64,000 bases of DNA from Rhizobium leguminosarum (GCF_004123835.1 NZ_MZMU01000003.1:558001-622000), one strand, 5' to 3'. Positions 17,290 to 26,360 are shown, counted from the stretch's first letter. Numbers and translations are program-made. Notes: a model not told the origin generated them from the letters alone.

Positions 17290-17322
17290 AATTCGGGGGC
17301 CTTTTGGCTCCCGAATTTTTTC
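17290..17322 (+). terminator. Rho-independent terminator of mmsA
   Basis: AATTCGGGGGCC, loop TTTT, GGCTCCCGAATT (one G-T pair), followed by a T-run. Twelve-bp stem 29 bases after the mmsA stop. Confidence 0.9.
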
Positions 17323-17546
17323 TCGTCATGCTAATTGCCGGCGATATCGGCCCGGCGTCGAGGATGTCCGGAGACAAGGGCGCGGTCTGCTCACCATCTG
17401 CTTTTCCCCAGTGCCGAGGTCAAACTGGTGCGCAAAGGCACGCCCGAGCGCAAGCAGGCGATCCTCGATGACGTCGAGATCCTGAGGCGGGATTGACGTC
17501 GCGGCAAATGGCCTCATAAGCTGAATGCGAATTTCATATTTTGGAA
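17323..17546. other. Spacer with a possible gene remnant
   Basis: No complete gene is visible. On the plus strand a short open stretch (17335-17496) ends in a protein-like tail, SAEVKLVRKGTPERKQ then AILDDVEILRRD and a TGA, without a start codon or ribosome site. It may be the 3' stump of a lost gene. I do not recognise it. Confidence 0.25.
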
Positions 17547-17574
17547 TTGTTCAAAACTAGCAAACCGCCTATAT
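17547..17574 (+). promoter_or_regulatory. Putative rirA promoter
   Basis: TTGTTC (17547-17552), a 16-base spacer and CTATAT (17569-17574), the latter an exact match to the rhizobial -10 consensus. It lies 31 bases before the rirA ATG. Confidence 0.6.
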
Positions 17575-17579
17575 AGGTC

Positions 17580-17594
17580 TGAACAGACGAGTCA
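17580..17594. promoter_or_regulatory. IRO-box-like sequence (TGA-N9-TCA) before rirA
   Basis: TGA-ACAGACGAG-TCA matches the iron-responsive operator bound by RirA (TGA-N9-TCA). It starts 6 bases after the -10 and runs into the ribosome site, so binding would block initiation. It suggests autoregulation; a short motif like this can also occur by chance. Confidence 0.45.
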
Positions 17595-17604
17595 GGAGAA
17601 TGGC

Positions 17605-18087
17605 ATGCGGTTGACGAAGCAGACCAACTATGCGGTTCGCATGTTGATGTATTGTGCTGCCAACGACGGACACTTGAGCCGGATTCCGGAAATCGCCAAG
17701 GCCTATGGCGTTTCCGAGCTCTTTCTTTTCAAGATCCTCCAGCCGCTCAACAAGGCGGGTCTGGTCGAAACGGTGCGCGGTCGCAACGGCGGCGTGCGCT
17801 TGGGCAAGCCGGCCGCCGACATTAGCCTTTTCGACGTCGTTCGGGTGACGGAAGATAGCTTCGCCATGGCCGAATGCTTCGAGGACGACGGTGAGGTCGA
17901 ATGCCCGCTGGTCGACAGCTGCGGTTTGAATTCGGCGCTGCGCAAGGCGCTCAACGCTTTCTTTGCCGTGCTTTCGGAATACTCGATTGACGATCTCGTC
18001 AAGGCGCGTCCGCAGATCAATTTCCTTCTCGGAATCACCGGAGAGCCGGCCTATCGCAAACCCGCGATCGTTGCCCCGGCCGCCTGA
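17605..18087 (+). CDS. rirA: RirA, Rrf2-family iron-responsive regulator
   Basis: A 160-residue Fe-S regulator that represses iron-uptake genes under iron sufficiency in rhizobia, taking the place of Fur. The N-terminal winged helix is MRLTKQTNYAVRMLMYCAA...ISLFDVVRVTED, and three cysteines at 91, 100 and 106 (AECFEDD, EVECPLVDSCG) ligate the cluster. The segment GVSELFLFKILQPLNKAGLVETVRGRNGG is the DNA-recognition part. Start ATG 17605, with AGGAG at 17594-17598. It is followed by a terminator and the dpp operon. Confidence 0.95.
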   Translation: MRLTKQTNYAVRMLMYCAANDGHLSRIPEIAKAYGVSELFLFKILQPLNKAGLVETVRGRNGGVRLGKPAADISLFDVVRVTEDSFAMAECFEDDGEVECPLVDSCGLNSALRKALNAFFAVLSEYSIDDLVKARPQINFLLGITGEPAYRKPAIVAPAA

Positions 18088-18111
18088 TCAAAAGACCAGG
18101 ACAAACTTCTG

Positions 18112-18147
18112 AACCGCGGTTGCCCCGGCAACCGCGGTTTTTGTTTT
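18112..18147 (+). terminator. Rho-independent terminator of rirA
   Basis: AACCGCGGTTGCC and GGCAACCGCGGTT form a 12-13 bp perfect stem (18112-18139), followed by TTTTTGTTTTT. Confidence 0.95.
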
Positions 18148-18425
18148 TGCGGGCATCTCACATAGCCTCCGGAACCGGGAAATGCCGGCTGCGTGTCGCG
18201 ATGGGCGCGTTTTTATACCAAATGCGACAAAATTTCGGTCTTTTTTGTGCGAATATTTCCGAATGAGGCTGATTTTTGACGGAAAATTTCTAAAATTGTC
18301 CAGCTGGAAAAATTTTCTGCGTAGCCCGTTGCTTTCAGTAAATAAATATCGTTCCATCGAGCGTCGACCGAGATGGCAATCTACGGTCTCCAAACATCAA
18401 AAAAGAACAACCGGGAAACAATATT
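18148..18425 (+). other. AT-rich leader of the dpp operon
   Basis: The 278 bases after the rirA terminator contain no credible gene. They are markedly AT-rich from 18225 to 18325 (several A/T runs around GACGGAAAATTTC and GGAAAAATTTTC), as expected for a promoter region. I could not fix -35/-10 elements. The dppA ribosome site is weak (CGGGAAAC). Confidence 0.4.
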
Positions 18426-20021
18426 ATGAAAAAGATCTCTGTCCTGCTGGCAGCGACGGCCTTGATTTCCGTCATGGCGACGTCGGCCTGGTCCAAGACC
18501 CTTGTTTATTGCTCCGAGGGCTCGCCGGAAGGCTTCGACCCCAGCCTCTATACGGCAGGCACGACCTTCGACGCGTCGTCGCGCACGGTCTATAGCCGTC
18601 TCGTCGAATTCAAGCATGGCGGGACCGAGATCGAGCCGGGCCTGGCCGACAGCTGGAGCGTTTCGGCCGACGGCAAGGAGTATACCTTCAAGCTGCATCC
18701 GGGCGTCAAGTACCAGACCACCGACTTCTTCACGCCGACGCGCGATCTCAACGCCGACGACATCATCTTCTCGTTCGAGCGTCAGCTCAAGGCTGACAAT
18801 CCGTGGAACAAGTATGTCGAGGGCGGCTCTTACGAATACGCCGCCGGCATGGGCTTCCCGGAGCTGATCAAGTCGATCGAGAAGGTCGATGACCTCACCG
18901 TCAAGTTCACGCTCAACCATCCCGAAGCGCCGTTCCTCGCCGACCTCGCCATGGACTTCGCCTCGATCGTCTCCAAGGAATATGCCGACAAGCTCGCCGC
19001 CGACGGCAAGATGGCGCAGCTCAACCAGCAGCCGCTCGGCACCGGCCCGTTCACCTTCGTCGCCTACCAGCCGGATGCCGTCATCCGCTACAAGGCGAAC
19101 GAAACCTATTTCAAGGGCAAGGAAAAGATCGACGATCTGGTTTTCGCGATCACCTCTGACGCTGCCGTCCGCGCGCAGAAGCTGAAGGCCGGCGAATGCC
19201 ACCTCATTCCTTATCCGAATGCGGCTGACGTCGCCGAACTCAAGAAGGACGAGAACCTGACCGTGCTCGAGCAGGCCGGCCTGAACGTTTCGTATCTCGC
19301 TTACAACACCTTGATTGCTCCCTTCGACAAGGCCGAAGTCCGCAAGGCGCTGAACATGGCGATCAACAAGCAGGCGATCGTCGACGCCGTCTTCCAGGGT
19401 GCTGCGGCCGTTGCCAAGAACCCGATCCCGCCGACGATGTGGTCCTATAACGATGCCGTCGTAGACGACAAGTACGATCCCGATGCGTCGAAGAAGATGC
19501 TGGCAGATGCCGGCGTCAAGGATCTTAAGATGAAGATCTGGGCGATGCCGGTTTCGCGTCCGTACATGTTGAACGCGCGCCGCGCCGCAGAACTGATGCA
19601 GGCCGACTTGGCCAAGGTCGGCGTCGATGCGGAAATCGTCACCCATGAATGGGCTGAATATCTGAAGCTCTCGTCCGACAAGAATCGCGACGGTGCCGTC
19701 ATCCTCGGCTGGACCGGCGACAACGGCGACCCTGACAACTTCATGGATACGTTGCTTGGCTGCGACGCTGTCGGCGGCAACAACCGCGCTCAGTGGTGCA
19801 ACAAGGAATTCGACGATCTGATGACGAAGGCCAAGCAGACGGCCGACGTCGCCGAGCGCACGAAGGCCTATGAACAGGCTCAGCTGATCTTCAAGAAGGA
19901 AGCTCCCTGGAATACGATTAACCACTCATTGGTCTTCGTTCCGATGAGCAAGAAGGTCTCGGGCTTCTTCATGGACCCGCTCGGAATTCACCGCTTCGAC
20001 GGTGTGGACATTTCCGAATAA
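18426..20021 (+). CDS. dppA: Dipeptide/ALA ABC transporter substrate-binding protein
   Basis: A 531-residue periplasmic binding protein of the SBP_bac_5 class. The signal peptide covers about residues 1-22 (MKKISVLLAATALISVMATSAWS). The mature part has LVYCSEGSPEGFDPSLYTAGTTFDA and LADSWSVSADGKEYTFKLHPGVK, typical of DppA. In R. leguminosarum the orthologous system carries dipeptides and delta-aminolevulinic acid. It heads dppABCDF, next to rirA as in S. meliloti, but no clear RirA site is seen before it. Confidence 0.93.
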   Translation: MKKISVLLAATALISVMATSAWSKTLVYCSEGSPEGFDPSLYTAGTTFDASSRTVYSRLVEFKHGGTEIEPGLADSWSVSADGKEYTFKLHPGVKYQTTDFFTPTRDLNADDIIFSFERQLKADNPWNKYVEGGSYEYAAGMGFPELIKSIEKVDDLTVKFTLNHPEAPFLADLAMDFASIVSKEYADKLAADGKMAQLNQQPLGTGPFTFVAYQPDAVIRYKANETYFKGKEKIDDLVFAITSDAAVRAQKLKAGECHLIPYPNAADVAELKKDENLTVLEQAGLNVSYLAYNTLIAPFDKAEVRKALNMAINKQAIVDAVFQGAAAVAKNPIPPTMWSYNDAVVDDKYDPDASKKMLADAGVKDLKMKIWAMPVSRPYMLNARRAAELMQADLAKVGVDAEIVTHEWAEYLKLSSDKNRDGAVILGWTGDNGDPDNFMDTLLGCDAVGGNNRAQWCNKEFDDLMTKAKQTADVAERTKAYEQAQLIFKKEAPWNTINHSLVFVPMSKKVSGFFMDPLGIHRFDGVDISE

Positions 20022-20060
20022 TAAAAAATCTGTAAACTGCCCGGTCAACGCCGGGTGCGG

Positions 20061-20088
20061 CCGGCGGTCAGGTTCCCCTGACCGCCGG
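20061..20088 (+). terminator. Strong hairpin between dppA and dppB
   Basis: CCGGCGGTCAGG (20061-20072), loop TTCC, CCTGACCGCCGG (20077-20088), a perfect 12-bp stem with no U-run after it. It probably stabilises or trims dppA mRNA and lowers downstream expression. Confidence 0.75.
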
Positions 20089-20108
20089 AAACTATTGGAA
20101 AACCTGCT

Positions 20109-21113
20109 ATGTTGCGTTTTTTCATCGGCCGCCTCGCGGTGCTGATCCCGACATTCCTTGGCGTTTCGCTGATAGCCTTCTCGTTCATCCGCATGATCCC
20201 CGGCGACCCCGTCATGCTTTTGTCGGGTGAACGTGTGATGGCGCCGGAACGTCACGCCCAGATCATGCATGATCTCGGCTTCGACCGGCCCATATATGTG
20301 CAGTATTTCGATTATCTCGGAAAAGTGCTGCAAGGCGATCTCGGCACCTCGATCGTCACCAAACGGCCCGTTCTCGGCGAGTTCTTCACATTGTTCCCGG
20401 CAACGCTGGAGCTTTCGCTCTGTGCCATCATTATCGCCGTCTGTCTTGGCGTGCCCGCCGGCGTCTTTGCGGCCGTCAAGCGAGGCACGTGGTTCGATCA
20501 GAGCGTGATGGGTGTTGCCCTCATCGGTTATTCCATGCCGATTTTCTGGTGGGGTCTGCTGCTCATCATCTTCTTCTCCGGCTATCTCGGCTGGACGCCC
20601 GTTTCCGGCCGCATCTCGCTGATGTATTTCTTCAAGCCGGTCACCGGATTCATGCTTATAGACAGCCTGCTGTCGGGCCAGAAGGGCGCGTTCGCCTCGG
20701 CCGTCAGCTACCTCATTCTGCCGACCATCGTGCTGGCAACCATCCCGCTCGCCGTCATCGCACGCCAGACGCGTTCGGCGATGCTCGAGGTTCTGGGTGA
20801 GGACTATGTCCGCACCGCGCGCTCGAAAGGCCTGAAGCCGCTACGCGTCGTCGGCGTGCATGCGCTACGCAACGCAATGATCCCTGTCATCACCACGATC
20901 GGTCTGCAGATCGGCGTTCTTCTTGCCGGCGCCATCCTCACCGAGACGATCTTCTCCTGGCCGGGCATCGGCAAATGGATGGTCGATTCGGTCTTCAAGC
21001 GCGATTACGCCGTGGTCCAGGGCGGCCTTCTGCTGATCGCCGGCGTCATCATGCTGGTCAATCTGATTGTTGATGTTCTCTACGGCTTCATCAATCCGCG
21101 CATTCGTCATTAG
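20109..21113 (+). CDS. dppB: Dipeptide ABC transporter permease
   Basis: A 334-residue inner-membrane permease. It starts MLRFFIGRLAVLIPTFLGVSLIAFSFIRMIPGDP, the usual DppB opening with the first membrane helix, and has the coupling loop TARSKGLKPLRVVGVHALRNAMIPV and ETIFSWPGIGKWMVDSVFKRDYAVVQG near the end. It pairs with DppC. It lies 87 bases after dppA across the hairpin, and dppC starts 9 bases after its stop. Confidence 0.95.
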   Translation: MLRFFIGRLAVLIPTFLGVSLIAFSFIRMIPGDPVMLLSGERVMAPERHAQIMHDLGFDRPIYVQYFDYLGKVLQGDLGTSIVTKRPVLGEFFTLFPATLELSLCAIIIAVCLGVPAGVFAAVKRGTWFDQSVMGVALIGYSMPIFWWGLLLIIFFSGYLGWTPVSGRISLMYFFKPVTGFMLIDSLLSGQKGAFASAVSYLILPTIVLATIPLAVIARQTRSAMLEVLGEDYVRTARSKGLKPLRVVGVHALRNAMIPVITTIGLQIGVLLAGAILTETIFSWPGIGKWMVDSVFKRDYAVVQGGLLLIAGVIMLVNLIVDVLYGFINPRIRH

Positions 21114-21122
21114 GAGCGGTTC

Positions 21123-22013
21123 ATGAGCACCGTCACCATCAAAACCGGCCAGCCATCCGCTGTTGCGGAGTTCTGGCATTATTTCTCCCGCAACAAGGGC
21201 GCCGTCATCGGCCTCGTGGTTTTCACCATCATCCTGGTCGTCGCAGTCTTCGCGCCGCTCTTTGCGCCGCATGCGCCAAACGAGCAGAACCGCCAGGTGC
21301 TGCTGGCCGTGCCCTTCTGGATGGAGGCGGGCAGCGCCTCCTTCCCGCTCGGAACGGATGCCGTCGGCCGCGATATCCTTTCACGCCTGATCTACGGCGC
21401 GCGCTTCTCGCTCTTCATTGGCGTCGTCGTCGTCACGCTTTCGGTCATTTCAGGCGTCCTGATCGGCCTCGTTGCCGGATTTTTCCGCGGCAAGATTGAT
21501 ACGGCAATCATGCGCCTGATGGACATCATCCTGGCCTTCCCGTCGCTGCTGCTGGCTCTCGTTCTGGTGGCCGTGCTGGGACCCGGTCTCACCAATGCGA
21601 TGATCGCGATTTCGCTGGTCAACCAGCCGCATTTCGTCCGGCTGACGCGCGCCTCGGTCATTTCAGAGCGTGAGAAGGAATATGTCATTGCCTCGCGTGT
21701 CGCGGGTGCAGGCACCTTCCGGTTGATGTTCAAGACGATCCTGCCGAACTGTCTTGGACCGCTGATCGTTCAGGCGACGCTCGCCTTCTCGGCAGCGATT
21801 CTCGATGCCGCCGCCCTCGGCTTTCTCGGCATGGGCGCCCAGCCGCCGACACCCGAATGGGGAACGATGCTGGCCGAATCCCGTGAGTTCATCTCGCGCG
21901 CCTGGTGGGTGGTGACATTCCCGGGTCTTGCCATCCTCATCACCGTTCTCGCCATCAACCTGATGGGCGACGGCCTGCGCGACGCGCTCGATCCCAAACT
22001 GAAGAGGTCGTGA
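21123..22013 (+). CDS. dppC: Dipeptide ABC transporter permease
   Basis: A 296-residue permease with the N-terminal OppC-type helix (FWHYFSRNKGAVIGLVVFTIILVVAVFAPLFAPH), FPLGTDAVGRDILSRLIYGARFSL, and the coupling loop ASRVAGAGTFRLMFKTILPN. It ends in NLMGDGLRDALDPKLK, the standard DppC tail. GGAGCGG precedes the ATG. Its stop overlaps the dppD start (TGATG), indicating translational coupling. Confidence 0.95.
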   Translation: MSTVTIKTGQPSAVAEFWHYFSRNKGAVIGLVVFTIILVVAVFAPLFAPHAPNEQNRQVLLAVPFWMEAGSASFPLGTDAVGRDILSRLIYGARFSLFIGVVVVTLSVISGVLIGLVAGFFRGKIDTAIMRLMDIILAFPSLLLALVLVAVLGPGLTNAMIAISLVNQPHFVRLTRASVISEREKEYVIASRVAGAGTFRLMFKTILPNCLGPLIVQATLAFSAAILDAAALGFLGMGAQPPTPEWGTMLAESREFISRAWWVVTFPGLAILITVLAINLMGDGLRDALDPKLKRS

Positions 22014-23029
22014 TGTCACTCCTCGAGATTGAAAATCTGACGGTCGAATTCCAGACCTCTTCCGGTCTCTTCCGCGCCGTCGACGGCGTATCGCTTGCCT
22101 GCGACAAGGGCGAGATTCTGTCGGTCGTCGGCGAATCCGGCTCGGGTAAATCCGTTGCCATGCTGGCCCTGATGGGGCTTCTGCCCTGGACGGCGAAGAT
22201 CACCGCCGACCGGATGCAGTTCGACGGCAAGGACCTGCGCGGCATCTCCGCCCGCCAGCGCCGCAGGATCATCGGCAAGGACATGGCGATGATCTTCCAG
22301 GAGCCGATGTCGAGCCTCAATCCGTGCTTCACGGTCGGTTTCCAGCTCGGCGAGACCCTGCGCTTTCATATGGGCCTCAACCGCAAGGAGCGCCGCCAAC
22401 GCTCTATCGAGCTCTTGAACCTCGTCGGCATTCCGGCTCCGGAAGACCGCCTGTCGAACTTCCCGCATCAGATGTCCGGCGGCATGAGCCAGCGCGTTAT
22501 GATCGCTATGGCGCTCGCCTGCAATCCGAAGCTCCTGATCGCCGACGAGCCGACGACCGCGCTCGACGTCACGATCCAGGCGCAGATCCTCGATCTGCTC
22601 GTTCGCCTGCAGAAGGAGCAGGGCATGGCGCTGGTCCTGATCACCCACGACATGGGAGTCGTTGCCGAAACCGCCGAGCGCGTGCAGGTGCAGTATGCCG
22701 GCCAGAAGGTCGAGGAACAGCCGGTAAGGGCACTGTTCCGCGATCCGCATCATCCCTATACCGCAGCTCTGCTCGCAGCCCTCCCCGAACGCGCCAAAGT
22801 CGGCCAGCGTCTGCCCTCGATCGCCGGCGTCGTTCCCGGCCAGCACGGCCGCCCGACGGGCTGTCTCTTCGCGCCACGCTGCGGTTATGCCACGGTCGAA
22901 TGCGATCGTGGCGTCGTGCGCCAGGGCCCGGAGCTCGGCCAGGCGTTGTGCAATTATCCATTGAAGGACGGTAAGCCGCTCGGGCATCCCGGTGTCATCG
23001 CCGTTGAAACTGCAGGAGACCTGGTATGA
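22013..23029 (+). CDS. dppD: Dipeptide ABC transporter ATP-binding protein
   Basis: A 338-residue ATPase. It has Walker [26 protein letters not shown], the signature [19 protein letters not shown] and Walker [13 protein letters not shown]. The C-terminal oligopeptide-transporter region carries three cysteines ([15 protein letters not shown]) that in relatives bind an Fe-S cluster. The true start is ATG 22013 within TGATG; the frame is open upstream but that part overlaps dppC. It ends in an ATGA overlap with dppF. Confidence 0.95.
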   Translation: MSLLEIENLTVEFQTSSGLFRAVDGVSLACDKGEILSVVGESGSGKSVAMLALMGLLPWTAKITADRMQFDGKDLRGISARQRRRIIGKDMAMIFQEPMSSLNPCFTVGFQLGETLRFHMGLNRKERRQRSIELLNLVGIPAPEDRLSNFPHQMSGGMSQRVMIAMALACNPKLLIADEPTTALDVTIQAQILDLLVRLQKEQGMALVLITHDMGVVAETAERVQVQYAGQKVEEQPVRALFRDPHHPYTAALLAALPERAKVGQRLPSIAGVVPGQHGRPTGCLFAPRCGYATVECDRGVVRQGPELGQALCNYPLKDGKPLGHPGVIAVETAGDLV

Positions 23030-23979
23030 CGGGCGCAGTTCTCGAGGGCAGGGATCTCGCCCGTTTCTACACGGTCAACCGCGGTCTCTTCAAAGCCGAC
23101 GCCACCGTCAAGGCGCTGAACGGCGTCAGCTTCAGCCTGCATTCCGGCAAGACGCTCGCCGTCGTCGGCGAATCCGGCTGCGGCAAGTCGACGCTCGCCC
23201 GTCTGGTCACGATGATCGAGGATCCGACGGCCGGCGAATTGCTGATTGACGGCAAGCCGGCGCGTGTCGGCGACCGCAGCTTGCGCAGCCAGGTGCAGAT
23301 CGTCTTCCAGAACCCCTACGGCTCGCTCAACCCGCGCCAGAAGGTCGGTGCAATTTTGGAAGAGCCGCTGAAGATCAATACCGATCTCGATGCCGCCGCC
23401 CGCCGTCGCAAGGTGGAGGAGATGATGGCCCGTGTCGGCCTGCGCCCGGAGCATCACGGCCGCTATCCCCATATGTTCTCCGGCGGTCAGCGCCAGCGCA
23501 TCGCCATTGCCCGCGCCCTGATGCTGCGGCCGAAAGTGCTGGTGCTCGACGAGCCGGTTTCGGCCCTTGATCTGTCGATCCAGGCGCAGGTGCTGAACTT
23601 GCTGATGGACCTGCAGAAGGAGATGGGCCTTGCCTATCTCTTCATCTCGCACGGTCTCTCGGTCGTCCATCACATCGCTGACGAGGTGATGGTCATGTAT
23701 CTCGGCCGCCCGATCGAAACCGGCCCTGCCGCTGAAGTCTTCGCCCGGCCGCGCCATCCCTATACCGCAGCCTTGCTGTCGGCGACGCCGATCGCCGATC
23801 CCGATCGCGAAAAGACCCGCATTCGCCTGCAGGGCGAACTGCCTTCGCCGTTGAAGCCGCCGTCGGGTTGCCACTTCAATCCGCGCTGCTGGAAGGCGCA
23901 GGACTATTGTCGCCAGGTTTCACCCGAACTAAGTGGAGAGGGTGCACAACAATATGCCTGTCACTTCCCGCTCGATTGA
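23026..23979 (+). CDS. dppF: Dipeptide ABC transporter ATP-binding protein
   Basis: A 317-residue second ATPase of the Dpp system with GESGCGKSTLARLV, VFQNPYGSLNPRQKVG, FSGGQRQRIAIARAL and VLVLDEPVSALD. The C-terminal oligo_HPY region ends GCHFNPRCWKAQDYC. Start codon overlaps the dppD stop by 4 bases. gntK follows after 27 bases with its own GGAGG, so read-through is possible. Confidence 0.95.
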   Translation: MTGAVLEGRDLARFYTVNRGLFKADATVKALNGVSFSLHSGKTLAVVGESGCGKSTLARLVTMIEDPTAGELLIDGKPARVGDRSLRSQVQIVFQNPYGSLNPRQKVGAILEEPLKINTDLDAAARRRKVEEMMARVGLRPEHHGRYPHMFSGGQRQRIAIARALMLRPKVLVLDEPVSALDLSIQAQVLNLLMDLQKEMGLAYLFISHGLSVVHHIADEVMVMYLGRPIETGPAAEVFARPRHPYTAALLSATPIADPDREKTRIRLQGELPSPLKPPSGCHFNPRCWKAQDYCRQVSPELSGEGAQQYACHFPLD

Positions 23980-24006
23980 GCGGGAAGGCAAGCTAAGGAG
24001 GAAATC

Positions 24007-24543
24007 ATGTCGGAGCAGATGAACAAATCCCATGCGATCATCGTCATGGGAGTCAGTGGCTGCGGCAAATCCTCCGTCGGCGAAAAGCTCGCCGAAGCCC
24101 TGCATCTGCATTTCGTCGAAGGTGATGCGCTGCATCCGGCCGCCAATGTCGAGAAGATGTCGAAGGGCATTCCGCTGACCGATGAGGACCGGATGCCCTG
24201 GCTCGACCGCATCGGCGAAGACATGAAAGCCTCGCTGGAGAAGAGCGAGGGCATTATCGTCTCCTGCTCGGCGCTGAAGCGCATCTATCGCGACAGGCTG
24301 CGGTCTGCCGTCGGCGGCAATCTTTTCTTCGTCTATCTCGAAGGTTCCAAAGCGTTGCTGATGAAGCGGATGGGCGAGCGCAAGGGACATTTCATGCCGG
24401 CCTCGCTGCTCGAAAGTCAGCTGGCGACGCTGGAACCGCCGACCGGCGAACCGGGCGTCGTCACCGTTGATATCGACGACACGATCGAAGGCATCGCCGC
24501 AACCGCGCTCAAGAGCCTTTCAGCGCTCGGCATTACGGCTTGA
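24007..24543 (+). CDS. gntK: Gluconokinase
   Basis: A 178-residue P-loop kinase that phosphorylates gluconate to 6-phosphogluconate. It has the P-loop MGVSGCGKSSVG, then FVEGDALHPAANVEKMSKGIPLTDEDRMPWLDRI, the gluconokinase substrate signature, and SCSALKRIYRDRLR. AAGGAGGAAATC precedes the ATG. It lies 27 bases after dppF, and its 3' end overlaps the convergent oxidase gene by 11 bases. Confidence 0.94.
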   Translation: MSEQMNKSHAIIVMGVSGCGKSSVGEKLAEALHLHFVEGDALHPAANVEKMSKGIPLTDEDRMPWLDRIGEDMKASLEKSEGIIVSCSALKRIYRDRLRSAVGGNLFFVYLEGSKALLMKRMGERKGHFMPASLLESQLATLEPPTGEPGVVTVDIDDTIEGIAATALKSLSALGITA

Positions 24544-25792
24544 AACGCTGCGGCGAATAGGCCGCGATATCGATGAACGGCGTCTCGCCGGTGATGAGTT
24601 CGGCAAGCACACGGCCGGTCACCGGCCCGAGTGTCAGCCCGTGATGGGCATGGCCGAAGGCAAACCACAGGCCCTGATGGCGCGGCGCCTTGCCAATGAT
24701 CGGCATCATGTCTGGCGTGCAGGGGCGCGCGCCCATCCAGGGTTCGGGATCGAGCCTGCCTCCAAGCGGGAAGATCGTGCGCGCTACGGCTTCGGCGCGG
24801 TCGAGCTGGACCGGCGTCTTCGGCGCATCGAGCGTTGCAAACTCCGCCCCTGTCGTCAGGCGGATGCCGCGGCGCATCGGCGCAAGGAGATAGCCGCGTT
24901 CGGCATCGAGTGTCCAATTGTTGAGCACGGCATTGCCTTCGGCGGCATAGTGCATGTGATAGCCGCGCTTGACGCCGAGCGGGAATGAATAGCCGAGCCG
25001 GCGCGTTGCAACGGCCGCCCAGGGGCCGAGCGCTATCACGGCATCCTCGGCTTCGAGTGGACCTTCCCTCGTCAGGATCTTCCAGCCGGAGCCGAACGGG
25101 CCGAGCGAGGCGGCGTCACCCGTGACGAAGCGGCCGCCGATACTTTCGAAATAGCGGCGATAGGCCGATGTCAGCGCATGCGGATCGAGCACCGACCAGG
25201 GATCGCGCCAGCGGATGCCGCCGGCGAAATCGCCGGTCATATGAGGTTCGATGCGGGCGATATCGGCCGAAGTCAGGCTGTCATACTCCACGCCGAATTC
25301 ATTCTGCCAAAGTGCTGCCTCCGCAAGAGCCCCATCGCGCTTGGCTTCAGTGCGGAAAATCTTGATCCAGCCGTCCTTGCGGATCAGCTCTTCGGCCTGC
25401 GACGCCTCGATCAGGTCCTTGTGTTCGGCAATCGAATTTTCGATCAGCGGCGCATAGGCCCGGGTGATGATCGCGTGGCGGCGCGCATTGGAGTTCCACC
25501 AGTAACGGGCGAGAAAGGCGATCTGGCTCGGCAGCGTGCGCAGGTGATAATGCGCGTCGATGCGGTTGTTCAGCGCATAACGCAGCAAAAGCCCGAGCTG
25601 CTGGGGAAAGCCGTAAGGCGCAACACCTTCCCGCTGGATCAGGCCGGCATTGCCGAAGGAGGTTTCGTTGCCCGGATCCTTGCGGTCGATCAGCGTCACC
25701 TGCCGGCCGCGCCGCTGAAGATGGATGGCCGTGGAAACCCCGACGATGCCGGCGCCGAGCACGATTGCGTTTTTCGTCATTTCCGCTTGCAT
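24533..25792 (-). CDS. FAD-dependent D-amino-acid dehydrogenase-like oxidoreductase
   Basis: A 419-residue DAO-fold flavoprotein. The N-terminal Rossmann motif is VLGAGIVGVSTAIHLQRRGRQVTLIDRKDPGNETSFGNAG. The C-terminal part has GARPCTPDMMPIIGKAPRHQGLWFAFGHAHHGLTLGPVTGRVLAELI. Both are characteristic of DadA-type dehydrogenases that deaminate D-amino acids and pass electrons to the respiratory chain. The true substrate is not evident. The start may be 25792 or the ATG four codons on (25780); neither has a good ribosome site. It is not clearly operonic with the methyltransferase gene upstream on the same strand (64-base gap). Confidence 0.8.
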   Translation of the reverse strand: MQAEMTKNAIVLGAGIVGVSTAIHLQRRGRQVTLIDRKDPGNETSFGNAGLIQREGVAPYGFPQQLGLLLRYALNNRIDAHYHLRTLPSQIAFLARYWWNSNARRHAIITRAYAPLIENSIAEHKDLIEASQAEELIRKDGWIKIFRTEAKRDGALAEAALWQNEFGVEYDSLTSADIARIEPHMTGDFAGGIRWRDPWSVLDPHALTSAYRRYFESIGGRFVTGDAASLGPFGSGWKILTREGPLEAEDAVIALGPWAAVATRRLGYSFPLGVKRGYHMHYAAEGNAVLNNWTLDAERGYLLAPMRRGIRLTTGAEFATLDAPKTPVQLDRAEAVARTIFPLGGRLDPEPWMGARPCTPDMMPIIGKAPRHQGLWFAFGHAHHGLTLGPVTGRVLAELITGETPFIDIAAYSPQRFKP

Positions 25793-25856
25793 TCCGCTTT
25801 GTTTATCGGGGTGAAAATGCCCCTGCCGATAAGGCGGCGCAAACGAAAAATCGCCT

Positions 25857-26360
25857 TCATTTCAAAATCATTGCGCTTTTCAGTGCGGCATTTTCAGCCT
25901 TGACGCGGACATAGAGGATAAGCGCGTTGAGAAGTGAAAAGGCGACTGCGTAAAACGGCAGGCCGAAGGCGAGGGGAAGGGCGGCGATCTCGCCGACGAC
26001 GATCGCATAGTTCGGATGGCGGAGGAAGCGATAGGGCCCGGATCTGACGAGCGGCGCGCCCGGCAGGACGATGATACGTGTCGTCCAGCGACCTTTCAGC
26101 GTCGCCAACACCCAGAGCCGCAGCGCCTGCAGCCCCATGAACACCAGAAACCAGAAGAGCTCGACCGGCCTGCCGGGGGCAAGCAGCCAAAGGCCGATGA
26201 TCCAGCCAGCATGAAGCGCCACCATGAGGGGATAATGCTCGGGTGCCACCTCTTTGGCGCCTCTGGCAAGAAGCGCCGCCGTGTTGCGCCGGGCAAGCAC
26301 CAGCTCCCCCAGCCGCTGCAGCGTTACGAATGCAAGAAGCGCGATCGACGGCCACATCAT
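25857..26360 (-). CDS. Isoprenylcysteine carboxyl methyltransferase (ICMT)-like membrane methyltransferase
   Basis: A 167-residue membrane protein with four or five hydrophobic segments and the ICMT hallmark GPYRFLRHPNYAIVVGEI, the SAM-binding part, about residues 108-125. It has no tie to prenylation in bacteria. Its start overlaps the stop of the type III polyketide synthase gene by 4 bases, as in Bacillus bpsA-bpsB, where the ICMT-like BpsB O-methylates alkylpyrones. The likely role is therefore methylation of the polyketide product. Confidence 0.82.
   Translation of the reverse strand: MMWPSIALLAFVTLQRLGELVLARRNTAALLARGAKEVAPEHYPLMVALHAGWIIGLWLLAPGRPVELFWFLVFMGLQALRLWVLATLKGRWTTRIIVLPGAPLVRSGPYRFLRHPNYAIVVGEIAALPLAFGLPFYAVAFSLLNALILYVRVKAENAALKSAMILK

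Noticed and set aside
18148..18425. RirA box or riboswitch before dppA
   Set aside because: No TGA-N9-TCA match and no recognisable riboswitch core were found in the leader; the region is only AT-rich.
18381..19925. 514-codon minus-strand ORF opposite dppA
   Set aside because: A shadow of dppA with no recognisable motif; dppA has a signal peptide, family motifs and an operon context.
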